From contig JAQVCT010000029.1 in assembly GCA_028689655.1 (NCBI GenBank), positions 1 through 34,562 of the forward strand: a stretch of DNA of 34,562 bases, given 5' to 3'. Below, piece by piece: positions 25,535-33,590 of the stretch. Each line of letters starts with the position of its first letter. The stretch's first letter is position 1. The notes under the pieces are model-generated. The model did not search any database and was not told the DNA's origin. It was given only the letters and a program-made list of their open reading frames with translations. The DNA comes from Lachnospiraceae bacterium (GTDB taxonomy: Bacteria; Bacillota; Clostridia; Lachnospirales; Lachnospiraceae). Made by a program: the position numbers and the translations under genes.

Positions 25535-26178
25535 GCGAAGATATGAGATATCTCACATTTGCTTTGGGAAAAGGCAGACTGGCGAAAAGTACCATGGAAT
25601 TATTTGAAAAAGTTGGCATTACCTGTGAGGAAATGAAAGATAAAGATTCCCGCAAACTGATCTTCGTAAATGAGGAACTGAAATTAAAATTCTTTCTGGC
25701 AAAAGGACCGGATGTGCCTACCTATGTGGAATACGGTGCAGCGGATATCGGTGTGGTGGGAAAAGATACCATCATGGAGGAGAACAGACGGGTCTACGAA
25801 GTGCTGGATCTGGGCTATGGAAAATGTCGCATGTGCGTGTGTGGTCCTGCAAAGGCAAGAGAACTTTTACAGCATCACGAGATGATCCGTGTGACCAGTA
25901 AATACCCCAACATTGCCAAGGATTATTTCTATAATAAGAAACATCAGACCGTAGATATCATCAAGTTGAACGGTTCTGTGGAACTGGGACCAATCGTGGG
26001 ACTGGGAGACGTCATCGTAGATATCGTGGAGACGGGATCTACCCTACGCGAAAACGGGCTGGAGGTACTGGAAGAGATCTGTCCATTATCCGCCAGAATG
26101 ATCGTCAACCAGGTGAGCATGAAGATGGAATCTCAGCGTATCAAAAAATTAATCCATGATCTGAGAGAATATTTATAA
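25531..26178 (+). CDS. hisG: ATP phosphoribosyltransferase catalytic subunit, short form
   Basis: HisG joins ATP and PRPP to start histidine synthesis. At 215 residues it is the short form, which lacks the C-terminal histidine-sensing domain and needs HisZ, in agreement with the neighbour. Motifs: LTFALGKGRLAKSTMELFE at 8-26, GAADIGVVGKDTIME near 70, and GLGDVIVDIVETGSTLREN near 155-173. The gap to hisD contains an inverted-repeat element. Confidence 0.97.
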   Translation: MSEDMRYLTFALGKGRLAKSTMELFEKVGITCEEMKDKDSRKLIFVNEELKLKFFLAKGPDVPTYVEYGAADIGVVGKDTIMEENRRVYEVLDLGYGKCRMCVCGPAKARELLQHHEMIRVTSKYPNIAKDYFYNKKHQTVDIIKLNGSVELGPIVGLGDVIVDIVETGSTLRENGLEVLEEICPLSARMIVNQVSMKMESQRIKKLIHDLREYL

Positions 26179-26189
26179 AATACGGGGAA

Positions 26190-26335
26190 CTATTCAGAGC
26201 CAAGCAAATTTATAAAAATATGCGAATCATGCTTGCATGAGTGAGCTGTTTTTTGTGAATTTATTTGGCGAAGTAACCACATAAGCAAAAGGAAAGCTTT
26301 CGAAGAAGCAATTTTGCGCATGGGGTTCTGAATAG
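26190..26335 (+). repeat. Inverted-repeat element, long copy, between hisG and hisD
   Basis: Begins CTATTCAGAGCCAAGCAAA and ends ATGGGGTTCTGAATAG, so the ends are inverted repeats (CTATTCAG / CTGAATAG). The 3' part GCAAAAGGAAAGC...TTTTGCGCATGGGGT matches the copy at 28442 in the same orientation, but ~78 extra bases lie after the first 19. No coding content is convincing. It is MITE-like or another mobile/structural repeat. Confidence 0.75.
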
Positions 26336-26446
26336 ACAAATACGGATAGAAATTCACATGCTTTCCACAAGACCTGTCAGGGAAATGGACTGTTGTGAAT
26401 GTAGCACAAAGCAAGCATAAATACAGATGGAACAGGAGCAGAAATT

Positions 26447-27739
26447 ATGAATATTGTAAAGCTGACAGAAGAATCCAAGAATAATCTCTTGGAAAATCTC
26501 TTAAAAAGAAGTCCTAATAATTATGGTGAATATGAGACCATCGTGGCCGATATTATCGCAGATGTGCGAGAGAATAAAGACCAGGCGGTATTTTCCTATA
26601 CGAAAAAGTTCGATCATTTTGAAGAAAACGCATCGAATATCCGTGTCACTACAGAAGAAATTGAAGAAGCATTTCAGACATTAGATCCCGAATTTATCCG
26701 TATCATGGAGAAGGCAGCCGAGAATATTCGCAGTTATCACACAAAACAGGTTCGTAACAGCTGGTTCGATTCCAAGGAAGATGGCACCATTCTTGGACAG
26801 AAGATTACGCCCTTATCCACGGTGGGAATCTATGTTCCCGGTGGTAAAGCGGTCTATCCTTCCTCCACTTTAATGTGTGCAGTGCCCGCAAAGGTAGCCG
26901 GTGTCACCAGGATCGTCATGACTACCCCATGTAACGCTGAAGGGACGGTCAATCCCGGTGTGCTGGTGGCAGCAAAGATTGCCGGTGTGGATGAGATCTA
27001 CAAAGTAGGTGGCGCCCAGGCCATTGCAGCGCTTGCCTTTGGCACAGAGACTATTCCAAAGGTAGATAAGATCGTTGGCCCTGGCAATATCTTCGTAGCC
27101 CTTGCGAAAAAAGCAGTCTATGGCTATGTGAGCATTGACTCCATCGCAGGTCCCAGTGAGATCGTGGTACTGGCAGATGAAAGTGCCAATCCAAGATACG
27201 TTGCTGCAGACCTGTTATCCCAGGCGGAGCATGATCAATTGGCTTCCGGCATCCTGATCACCACCAGCAGCGAACTGGCAGAGAAAGTATCCGCAGAAAT
27301 AGATGGATTCCTCAAAGAATTATCACGTGCTGACATCATCAAAGCATCTCTGGATAACTATGGCTACATCCTCATCACAAATGATCTGGACGAATCCATT
27401 GAGGCAGCGAATGCCATCGCCTCCGAACATTTGGAGATTCTCACAAAGGATCCTTTTGCAGTCATGACCAAAATTCGAAACGCGGGTGCTATTTTCCTGG
27501 GAGAATACTCATCAGAGCCTCTGGGTGACTATTTTGCAGGCCCCAATCATGTACTGCCCACCAACGGTACTGCACGCTTCTTCTCTCCCTTAGGCGTGGA
27601 TGATTTCATCAAGAAATCCAGCATTATTTCCTATTCCAGAGAAGCATTGGAAAAAGTGCACAATGACATTGAGTATTTTGCTAAAAAAGAAGAGCTGACC
27701 GCACATGCCAATTCCATCCATGTACGTTATGAAAAATAG
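26447..27739 (+). CDS. hisD: Histidinol dehydrogenase
   Basis: HisD carries out the last two oxidations of histidine synthesis, histidinol to histidine with NAD+ and Zn2+. The 430-residue length is normal. Motifs: YVPGGKAVYPSSTLMCAVPA, KVGGAQAIAALAFGT, AGPSEIVVLAD, SQAEHDQLASG (metal site Q/H), and GPNHVLPTNGTARFFSPLGV. AACAGGAGC precedes the ATG. hisB follows after 48 bp. Confidence 0.98.
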   Translation: MNIVKLTEESKNNLLENLLKRSPNNYGEYETIVADIIADVRENKDQAVFSYTKKFDHFEENASNIRVTTEEIEEAFQTLDPEFIRIMEKAAENIRSYHTKQVRNSWFDSKEDGTILGQKITPLSTVGIYVPGGKAVYPSSTLMCAVPAKVAGVTRIVMTTPCNAEGTVNPGVLVAAKIAGVDEIYKVGGAQAIAALAFGTETIPKVDKIVGPGNIFVALAKKAVYGYVSIDSIAGPSEIVVLADESANPRYVAADLLSQAEHDQLASGILITTSSELAEKVSAEIDGFLKELSRADIIKASLDNYGYILITNDLDESIEAANAIASEHLEILTKDPFAVMTKIRNAGAIFLGEYSSEPLGDYFAGPNHVLPTNGTARFFSPLGVDDFIKKSSIISYSREALEKVHNDIEYFAKKEELTAHANSIHVRYEK

Positions 27740-27787
27740 TATAGACATCACTTAAAACTATGTTTTACCATAAAGAGAGGGTTCACC

Positions 27788-28375
27788 ATGACAAGAAATG
27801 CATCTATAGAGCGCAATACAAAGGAAACAAAGATAGACATTGCTTTGGATATCGACGGTACCGGAGTGTCTGAAATTGATACGGGAATCGGCTTTTTCGA
27901 TCATATGCTGGAGGGCTTTTCCAAACATGGATTTTTCGATCTCACCGTGAAGGTGGACGGAGATCTCCAGGTGGACGGGCATCATACTGTGGAAGATACC
28001 GGAATCGTGCTGGGACAGGCGATCAGGGAGGCAATCGGAGATAAGAAAGGAATCAGGCGCTATGGTTCCTGCATTCTGCCTATGGACGATGCCCTTGCTC
28101 TGTGCGCCATTGATCTGTGCGGCAGACCTTATTTTGAATATGACTGTAACCTCACTACGGACAGAGTGGGCTATCTGGATACCGAGCTGGTGCGTGAGTT
28201 CTTCTATGCCATCTCCTACGGGACTGGCATGAACTTACATATCAAGATGCTCTCCGGTATGAATAATCACCATATGATAGAAGCCATGTTCAAAGCTTTC
28301 GCCAAGGCACTGGATATGGCCACCGGATATGACGAGCGAATCACCGATGTACTCAGCACCAAGGGAAGTCTGTAA
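27788..28375 (+). CDS. hisB: Imidazoleglycerol-phosphate dehydratase
   Basis: HisB dehydrates imidazole glycerol phosphate, the sixth step of histidine synthesis. It is the monofunctional 195-residue form, without the phosphatase domain of the E. coli fusion. Manganese-site motifs are visible: FFDHMLEGFSKHG, DGHHTVEDTG near 60-70 and NNHHMIEAMFKAFAKAL near 160-176. Start ATG with AGAGAGGG upstream. Confidence 0.98.
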   Translation: MTRNASIERNTKETKIDIALDIDGTGVSEIDTGIGFFDHMLEGFSKHGFFDLTVKVDGDLQVDGHHTVEDTGIVLGQAIREAIGDKKGIRRYGSCILPMDDALALCAIDLCGRPYFEYDCNLTTDRVGYLDTELVREFFYAISYGTGMNLHIKMLSGMNNHHMIEAMFKAFAKALDMATGYDERITDVLSTKGSL

Positions 28376-28441
28376 CGTGGTTCATATGGATGAGATACGA
28401 TATTGAAACGTATGAATCTTTGTCAGTGAAAAATATATGGT

Positions 28442-28509
28442 AACTATTCAGAGCCAAGCAAAAGGAAATCTTCGAAGAAGCGATTTTGCCCATGGGGTCC
28501 TGAATAGTT
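28442..28509 (+). repeat. Inverted-repeat element, short copy, between hisB and hisI
   Basis: A 68-bp sequence from AACTATTCAG to CTGAATAGTT (10-bp perfect terminal inverted repeats) with the inner palindrome TCTTCGAAGA. It matches both ends of the longer copy at 26190, in the same orientation. The single-stranded form should fold into one long hairpin. Confidence 0.85.
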
Positions 28510-28605
28510 GCAATATAAATATAAATGTAGATAGAAAAACACAAACGCAAATATAGATATGAATGAATATTGGATTTATATGAGAGAAAATGAGGAATGG
28601 AATCG

Positions 28606-28944
28606 ATGGAAGATACGAAGAAGTGGTGTGATTTTAAATTAAATTCTGACGGTATGGTACCCGTGGTGGTGCAGGACGTGGAAACGAACCAGGTGTTGAT
28701 GGTGGCATATATGAATGAAGAGGCGTATGACCATACTCTTGAGACTGGGAAAATGACTTATTACAGCAGAAGCCGCAACGAATTATGGATCAAGGGGGAT
28801 ACCAGCGGACATTATCAGTACGTGAAATCCCTTACCGCAGACTGTGATATGGACACCATTCTGGCAAAAGTATCCCAGGTCGGTGCGGCGTGTCATACGG
28901 GAAGCTATTCCTGCTTTTTTAATGAAATCAGGAAATTTGATTAA
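28606..28944 (+). CDS. hisI: Phosphoribosyl-AMP cyclohydrolase
   Basis: HisI opens the purine ring of phosphoribosyl-AMP, the third step of histidine synthesis. The 112-residue product has LMVAYMNEEAYDHTLETGKM, SRSRNELWIKGDTSGH, and the metal-binding DCDMD followed by VGAACHTGSYSCF. It stops there, so it is HisI alone with no fused HisE. I choose ATG 28606; GAGGA at 28592-28596 is nine bases before it, while ATG 28597 would directly touch the ribosome site. Confidence 0.96.
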   Translation: MEDTKKWCDFKLNSDGMVPVVVQDVETNQVLMVAYMNEEAYDHTLETGKMTYYSRSRNELWIKGDTSGHYQYVKSLTADCDMDTILAKVSQVGAACHTGSYSCFFNEIRKFD

Positions 28945-28979
28945 TCCCCTTATTTATATTTCCGTTTCTGGATGATTCT

Positions 28980-29069
28980 TTATTTCAATTACTTATTTGA
29001 ATTATTTATTTGATTTACTTATTTCAATTGTTTATTTCTATTATTTACTGGAATTATTTTTTTGATTCT
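28980..29069 (+). repeat. Array of ~7 tandem 13-bp repeats after hisI
   Basis: Successive units TTATTTCAATTAC, TTATTTGAATTAT, TTATTTGATTTAC, TTATTTCAATTGT, TTATTTCTATTAT, TTACTGGAATTAT and a shortened TTTTTTGATTCT. The consensus is TTATTTSAATTAY. No gene or clear terminator was seen in this stretch. Confidence 0.85.
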
Positions 29070-29123
29070 TTATTTTTGTTCTGCTTTTCTTTCTGTCTGC
29101 ATAAATTAATAAAAACAAGGCTT

Positions 29124-29154
29124 ATAGTTAACATAAGTATTTTATGTTAACTAT
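29124..29154. promoter_or_regulatory. 13-bp perfect inverted repeat before a small membrane gene
   Basis: ATAGTTAACATAA, loop GTATT, TTATGTTAACTAT. The right arm ends 12 bp before the ATG at 29167, where the ribosome site would be. It has no T run, so an operator or a translation-blocking hairpin is more likely than a terminator. Confidence 0.75.
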
Positions 29155-29166
29155 TTGTATTTTATC

Positions 29167-29490
29167 ATGTCAAATCTATCTGTAGAACAGAAATTACGAT
29201 TAATTGAGTCTATGCATGAAAAGCATGACAATAATCATCTTGTCATGAAAAAAAGAGAATCTGTTTTAACAAATCTTACCCCGGCAGAAGAGGAAGTTCC
29301 CATCCCAAAATCCCATTTTACCCTGCGGTTATGTGTTGCGTTACTGTTATTTACTGGATTTATGTGGCTGGATCTGAATCAGGCTACCATAGGAAATATC
29401 GACAGTACGACGATCCTATCCTCCATTACGGAAAATTTTCAGTCAAATCTATTTGATTTTATGGATTTCATCCCTTATACTGACAAATAG
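29167..29490 (+). CDS. Small single-helix membrane protein, 107 aa
   Basis: Not recognised. A soluble, charged N-terminal part (MSNLSVEQKLRLIESMHEK, then MKKRESVLTNLTPAEEEVPI) is followed by one membrane segment at about 56-73 (LRLCVALLLFTGFMWLDL), then ~35 residues probably outside. The ATG has no Shine-Dalgarno sequence: the upstream bases are a long palindrome and TTTGTATTTTATC. It lies 30 bp before the radical SAM gene. In membrane arrangement it resembles a small regulator or adapter, but that is guesswork. Confidence 0.6.
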   Translation: MSNLSVEQKLRLIESMHEKHDNNHLVMKKRESVLTNLTPAEEEVPIPKSHFTLRLCVALLLFTGFMWLDLNQATIGNIDSTTILSSITENFQSNLFDFMDFIPYTDK

Positions 29491-29520
29491 AATAGATAAG
29501 ATTCAGAATGGAGTTTTTCA

Positions 29521-31389
29521 ATGAGAAAATTAGCGTTAAGGGATGAAATACTGTTAAAAATCGAAAAACCTGCCAGATATATTGGCAATGAAGTAAATTC
29601 AGTGATGAAGGACCCAAGTCAGGTGGATATCCGGTTTGCCATGTGTTTTCCAGATGTATATGAGATCGGTATGTCACACCTTGGAATCCAGATTCTATAT
29701 GATATGTTCAATCAATTTGAGGACACCTGGTGCGAGCGTGTCTATTCCCCATGGACGGATCTGGATGCCATCATGAGAGAGGAGAAGATTCCTCTGTTCG
29801 CACTGGAATCTCAGAACCCGCTGAAAGATTTTGATTTTCTGGGCATTACCCTGCAATATGAGATGTGCTATACCAATATTTTACAGGTGCTGGATCTGGG
29901 ACAGATTCCTCTCTACGCCTGCGAACGTGGGGAGGATGATCCCATCGTCATCGGCGGTGGTCCATGTTCCTACAATCCGGAACCGATTGCAGACTTTTTT
30001 GACCTTTTCTATATTGGTGAGGGAGAGACCTCCTACCGGGAGTTGCTGGATGTCTATAAAGCATGTGAAAAAGACCACAGATCAAGAAAAGAATTTCTGA
30101 TAGAAGCGGCAAAAATTCAGGGGATGTATGTGCCACAGTTATATGACGTGACCTATAAAGAGGATGGAACTATCGCAAGCTTTGAACCCAATGTGGAAAA
30201 TATTCCAAGGACGATTCTGAAAAATATCGTCATGGACGTTTCCCACACCTATTATCCCGAGAAACCTGTGATTCCTTTTATCAAAGCTACCCAGGACAGA
30301 GTGATGCTGGAGATCCAGCGTGGCTGTATTCGCGGATGTCGTTTCTGTCAGGCTGGACAACTTTACCGCCCTGTGAGGGAGCGCGATGTGGAGATGTTAA
30401 AACACTGTGCCCTGGAAATGTTGAAAAATACAGGACACGAAGAGATATCCCTGACGTCTCTAAGTTCCAGTGATTATTCCAAACTGGAAGAACTGGTGAC
30501 ATTCCTTATTGAGGAATGTGAGAAGAAAAAAATTAACATTTCACTGCCGTCTCTGCGTATTGATGCCTTTTCCCTGGATGTGATGACCAAGGTGCAGGAT
30601 GTGCGAAAGAGCAGCCTTACTTTCGCACCGGAGGCTGGGACCCAGAGACTTCGCGATGTGATCAATAAGGGATTGACTGAGGAAGTCATTCTCAATGGTG
30701 CCCGAGATGCCTTTCGAGGCGGATGGAACCGTGTAAAGCTTTATTTTATGCTGGGTCTTCCCACTGAGACGGAGGAAGACATGCTGGGAATCGGACAGCT
30801 TGCCAATGAGATCGCCGCCACCTACTATGAGACTGTGCCAAAGGAAGAGCGAAAAGGAAAAGTGCAGATCGTTGTCAGCACCTCATTTTTCATTCCAAAG
30901 CCCTTTACCCCATTTCAGTGGGCACCCATGAATACCAAGGAAGATTTTCTCAATAAAGCCTTTGTGACCAAGAACGGAATCATGTCCCAGTTAAATCAGA
31001 AGAGTATCAAGTATAACTGGCATGAAGCGGATGTGAGTGTGCTGGAGGGTGTGCTGGCAAGAGGTGACCGCCGCGTGGCAGAGGTGATCCGTAAAGTCTA
31101 CGAGAAAGGCTGTATCTATGACGCCTGGGGCGAGATGTTCAAAAATGATATCTGGCTTACCACCTTTGAAGAGTGTGGCTTGTCTGTAGATTTTTACACC
31201 ACGAGAGAACGCTCCTTAGATGAGATATTCCCATGGGACTTTATCGATTGCGGTGTGACCAAGGAATTCCTCATGCGGGAGTGGAAAAATGCCATGAAAG
31301 AATCCGTGACCCCAAACTGTCGCATGCTTTGTCAGGGCTGTGGCGCGAAGAGATTTGGAGGAGGTGTCTGCTATGAAGGTGAGAATTAA
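29521..31389 (+). CDS. TIGR03960 family B12-binding-domain/radical SAM protein
   Basis: A radical SAM protein of unknown reaction, 622 residues, found next to a DUF2344/TIGR03936 partner in many Firmicutes. N-terminal B12-binding-like region with MCFPDVYEIGMSHLGIQIL and IGGGPCSYNPEPIADFFD; the iron-sulfur motif RGCIRGCRFC (C269, C273, C276), then RPVRERD, EEISLTSLSSSDY and SLPSLRIDAF. A further C-rich end, CRMLCQGCGAKRFGGGVC, could bind metal. The last 17 bp overlap the next gene, whose ribosome site GGAGGAGGTG lies inside. No cobalamin-specific residue can be confirmed by eye. Confidence 0.92.
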   Translation: MRKLALRDEILLKIEKPARYIGNEVNSVMKDPSQVDIRFAMCFPDVYEIGMSHLGIQILYDMFNQFEDTWCERVYSPWTDLDAIMREEKIPLFALESQNPLKDFDFLGITLQYEMCYTNILQVLDLGQIPLYACERGEDDPIVIGGGPCSYNPEPIADFFDLFYIGEGETSYRELLDVYKACEKDHRSRKEFLIEAAKIQGMYVPQLYDVTYKEDGTIASFEPNVENIPRTILKNIVMDVSHTYYPEKPVIPFIKATQDRVMLEIQRGCIRGCRFCQAGQLYRPVRERDVEMLKHCALEMLKNTGHEEISLTSLSSSDYSKLEELVTFLIEECEKKKINISLPSLRIDAFSLDVMTKVQDVRKSSLTFAPEAGTQRLRDVINKGLTEEVILNGARDAFRGGWNRVKLYFMLGLPTETEEDMLGIGQLANEIAATYYETVPKEERKGKVQIVVSTSFFIPKPFTPFQWAPMNTKEDFLNKAFVTKNGIMSQLNQKSIKYNWHEADVSVLEGVLARGDRRVAEVIRKVYEKGCIYDAWGEMFKNDIWLTTFEECGLSVDFYTTRERSLDEIFPWDFIDCGVTKEFLMREWKNAMKESVTPNCRMLCQGCGAKRFGGGVCYEGEN

Positions 31390-32071
31390 ATTTTCAAAAC
31401 ATGGTGCAATGAAATTCATAGGGCATCTTGATATTATGCGCTATTTTCAAAAAGCGATCCGTCGGTCAGATATTGACATCGCCTATTCCACGGGATTCAG
31501 CCCCCATCAGATTATGTCCTTTGCCATGCCGCTGGGGGTAGGTCTGGAGAGCGACGGGGAATATTTTGACGTGGAGATGAACTCCATCGTCAGCTGTGAG
31601 GATATCCTGACCCGGTTGAATGCGCAGATGGTGGAAGGAATGCACATCTTAAATGTACGTGTGCTGCCGGAAAATGTAGGAAATGCTATGGCCAGCGTTG
31701 CGGCAGCCAGATACCGCATTTCTTTTCGCCAGGGGAAAGAGCCTTCTTTTCCATGGAAAGAAATGCTGGCAGATTTTCTGGGACAGGAATCCATTTTTGT
31801 CATAAAACAGACCAAGAAAAGTGAAAAGGAACTGGATCTTCGTCCCGCCATCTATGAAATGTTCCTGGAAAGTGACAGCATCGTCATGCTGGTGGATGCC
31901 AGCAGTGCTGGTAACATCAAACCGACGCTGGTAATGGAAGCCTTTTATGCCCATGCTTCCCATGATCAAGAGCCTTTAGGGGAATTCGATCTGGAAATCA
32001 CCCGTATGGAGACTTACGCAAATGCGGGCACTGCGGAAGCACCTGTCTTTGTTCCTTTGGATGAAATATAA
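31373..32071 (+). CDS. TIGR03936 family radical-SAM-linked protein (DUF2344)
   Basis: The 232-residue partner of the preceding gene; in some bacteria the two are fused into one protein, which suggests they work together. Signature: FSKHGAMKFIGHLDIMRYFQKAIRRSDI and STGFSPHQIMSFAMPLGVGLES, both typical of DUF2344. No catalytic motif is known. I choose ATG 31373 because GGAGGAGGTG is 6-10 bases upstream and the family begins with this strand; the frame is open from 31340. RNase G and L21 genes follow, a conserved neighbourhood in clostridia that hints at an RNA- or ribosome-related role. Confidence 0.92.
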   Translation: MKVRIKFSKHGAMKFIGHLDIMRYFQKAIRRSDIDIAYSTGFSPHQIMSFAMPLGVGLESDGEYFDVEMNSIVSCEDILTRLNAQMVEGMHILNVRVLPENVGNAMASVAAARYRISFRQGKEPSFPWKEMLADFLGQESIFVIKQTKKSEKELDLRPAIYEMFLESDSIVMLVDASSAGNIKPTLVMEAFYAHASHDQEPLGEFDLEITRMETYANAGTAEAPVFVPLDEI

Positions 32072-32183
32072 GAATTTTCATAGAAAAATCTGTAATAAAT
32101 TTATGACACAAAATTCGGTTCATAAAAATGATATAGATATATATGGAGAAATGCTGAACGATATATTGAGATATAAAAAGAAA

Positions 32184-32261
32184 TATTTATTTCTATATTT
32201 AAGATAAATATTAAGATAATTATAGAAATAAATATAGAAATAAATATAGAAATAAATATAG
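32184..32261 (+). repeat. rng leader with three perfect 12-bp repeats and an upstream complement
   Basis: ATAGAAATAAAT occurs three times perfectly at 32222-32233, 32234-32245 and 32246-32257, followed by a partial ATAG. TATTTATTTCTAT at 32184-32196 is the exact complement of ATAGAAATAAATA, so the leader RNA can fold with any one of the copies. The 244-bp gap holds nothing else I can name. Confidence 0.8.
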
Positions 32262-32315
32262 TGATAAAGAAGAACATTAACAGGATTTAAATGGGAAAGA
32301 TAAGGTAAGCAGCAA

Positions 32316-33590
32316 ATGGAATGCAAGTTCATATTAGAAAGACAACAAAATAGCATACTTACCTATTATTTTGAGGATGATACCTTGATGGATATTCATG
32401 TGGAGCCCTGGGAGGACTCCATCTTACAGAATATCTATGTGGCAAAGGTAAAGGATGTAGTCCCCAATATTCAGTCTGCGTTCGTGGATATCAAACCCCA
32501 GACAAAGTGTTATCTGTCCCTGGCTGACTGTGAGAAACCCGTTCAATGTAATCACGTCATCCATCATACAGATGATGGAATCGTGGCAGGAGATGAGATC
32601 CTGGTTCAGGTGGTAAAGGAAGCGATAAAGACAAAGGATCCAACGGTGTCCACAAAGCTTTCTATTTCCGGTAAATACGTGGCGATTTCTTATCCCAATA
32701 ACCGCATTGGCTATTCCAATAAACTGTCAGGAAATGAGAAGCGCATATTGAAAGAATCCATAGCTTCTATAAAAGATTCTATGGAAAATACCCCATTTGA
32801 CTCATCCTACGGTTATGTGTTTCGCACCAACTGTAAGGAATTGCTGAATATGGAGAGTGGCCAGCTCTCCCTGGAGAATCGTGGGATTCTCATTCATGAG
32901 ATTCGTTCCCTTACAGATCAGTTTGACACTTTGATCAGGACAGGACAGAACAAAAGTATCTATTCAGTCCTGTATCAGGCGTTGCCAGGCTACTTGAATC
33001 GTATCCGCAATATATCTGCCCATCATCAGACGAAGATCATTACTGATGATGAGGAACTCTTTGGGCGCATACGATCCTATTTTGGTTCATCGGAGAGAGA
33101 GCAGACAGAATTGAATCTGCAGTTTTATCAGGATGCTTCTATCTCCATGGATAGACTTTATCGCCTGAAGACCTGTCTCACAGAAGCCACAGGTAAAAAG
33201 GTGTGGTTAAAAAGTGGCGGATACCTGATCATTGAGCCCACCGAGGCACTGACAGTGATCGATGTCAACTCCGGCAAATATACCGGTAAAAAGAATCAGA
33301 AAAGGAGTCCCATAGATACCTCTCTGCAAGTCAATCTGGAGGCGGCAGCGGAAGTGGCGCGCCAGTTAAGACTTCGCAATCTATCGGGTATCATCATCGT
33401 GGATTTCATTAATATGGAGAATCCCGATTATGACCGGGAACTGCTCCAGCAACTAAAATCTGCGGTACAGAGGGATGTGATCAAGACGAATGTGATTGAC
33501 ATGACACCTCTTGGACTTGTGGAAATGACGAGAAAAAAAGTAGAAGCCCCTTTATGGGAGCAATTGGGAAAAATAAATGGAACTGATTAA
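32316..33590 (+). CDS. rng: Ribonuclease E/G family protein (RNase G)
   Basis: An endoribonuclease of the RNase E/G family, 424 residues, shorter than E. coli RNase G (489). An S1-like segment is near residues 36-110 (NIYVAKVKDVVPNIQSAFVD). The DNase I-like catalytic sub-domain has VIDVNSGKYTG near 311 and IIIVDFINMENPDYDREL near 363; the D of each motif coordinates the catalytic metal. The protein stops at EMTRKKVEAPLWEQLGKING, before the CPxCxG zinc-link present in RNase E. The 3' end overlaps the NUDIX gene by 14 bp. Confidence 0.93.
   Translation: MECKFILERQQNSILTYYFEDDTLMDIHVEPWEDSILQNIYVAKVKDVVPNIQSAFVDIKPQTKCYLSLADCEKPVQCNHVIHHTDDGIVAGDEILVQVVKEAIKTKDPTVSTKLSISGKYVAISYPNNRIGYSNKLSGNEKRILKESIASIKDSMENTPFDSSYGYVFRTNCKELLNMESGQLSLENRGILIHEIRSLTDQFDTLIRTGQNKSIYSVLYQALPGYLNRIRNISAHHQTKIITDDEELFGRIRSYFGSSEREQTELNLQFYQDASISMDRLYRLKTCLTEATGKKVWLKSGGYLIIEPTEALTVIDVNSGKYTGKKNQKRSPIDTSLQVNLEAAAEVARQLRLRNLSGIIIVDFINMENPDYDRELLQQLKSAVQRDVIKTNVIDMTPLGLVEMTRKKVEAPLWEQLGKINGTD

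Noticed and set aside
26190..26414. A 74-aa reverse-strand reading frame over the hisG-hisD gap
   Set aside because: It simply reads through the inverted-repeat element; a similar peptide string appears in the frame over the second copy, and there is no ribosome site.
29124..29154. Terminator of the his operon
   Set aside because: The stem is almost all A-T and is not followed by a clear T run; perfect symmetry near a start codon fits an operator better.
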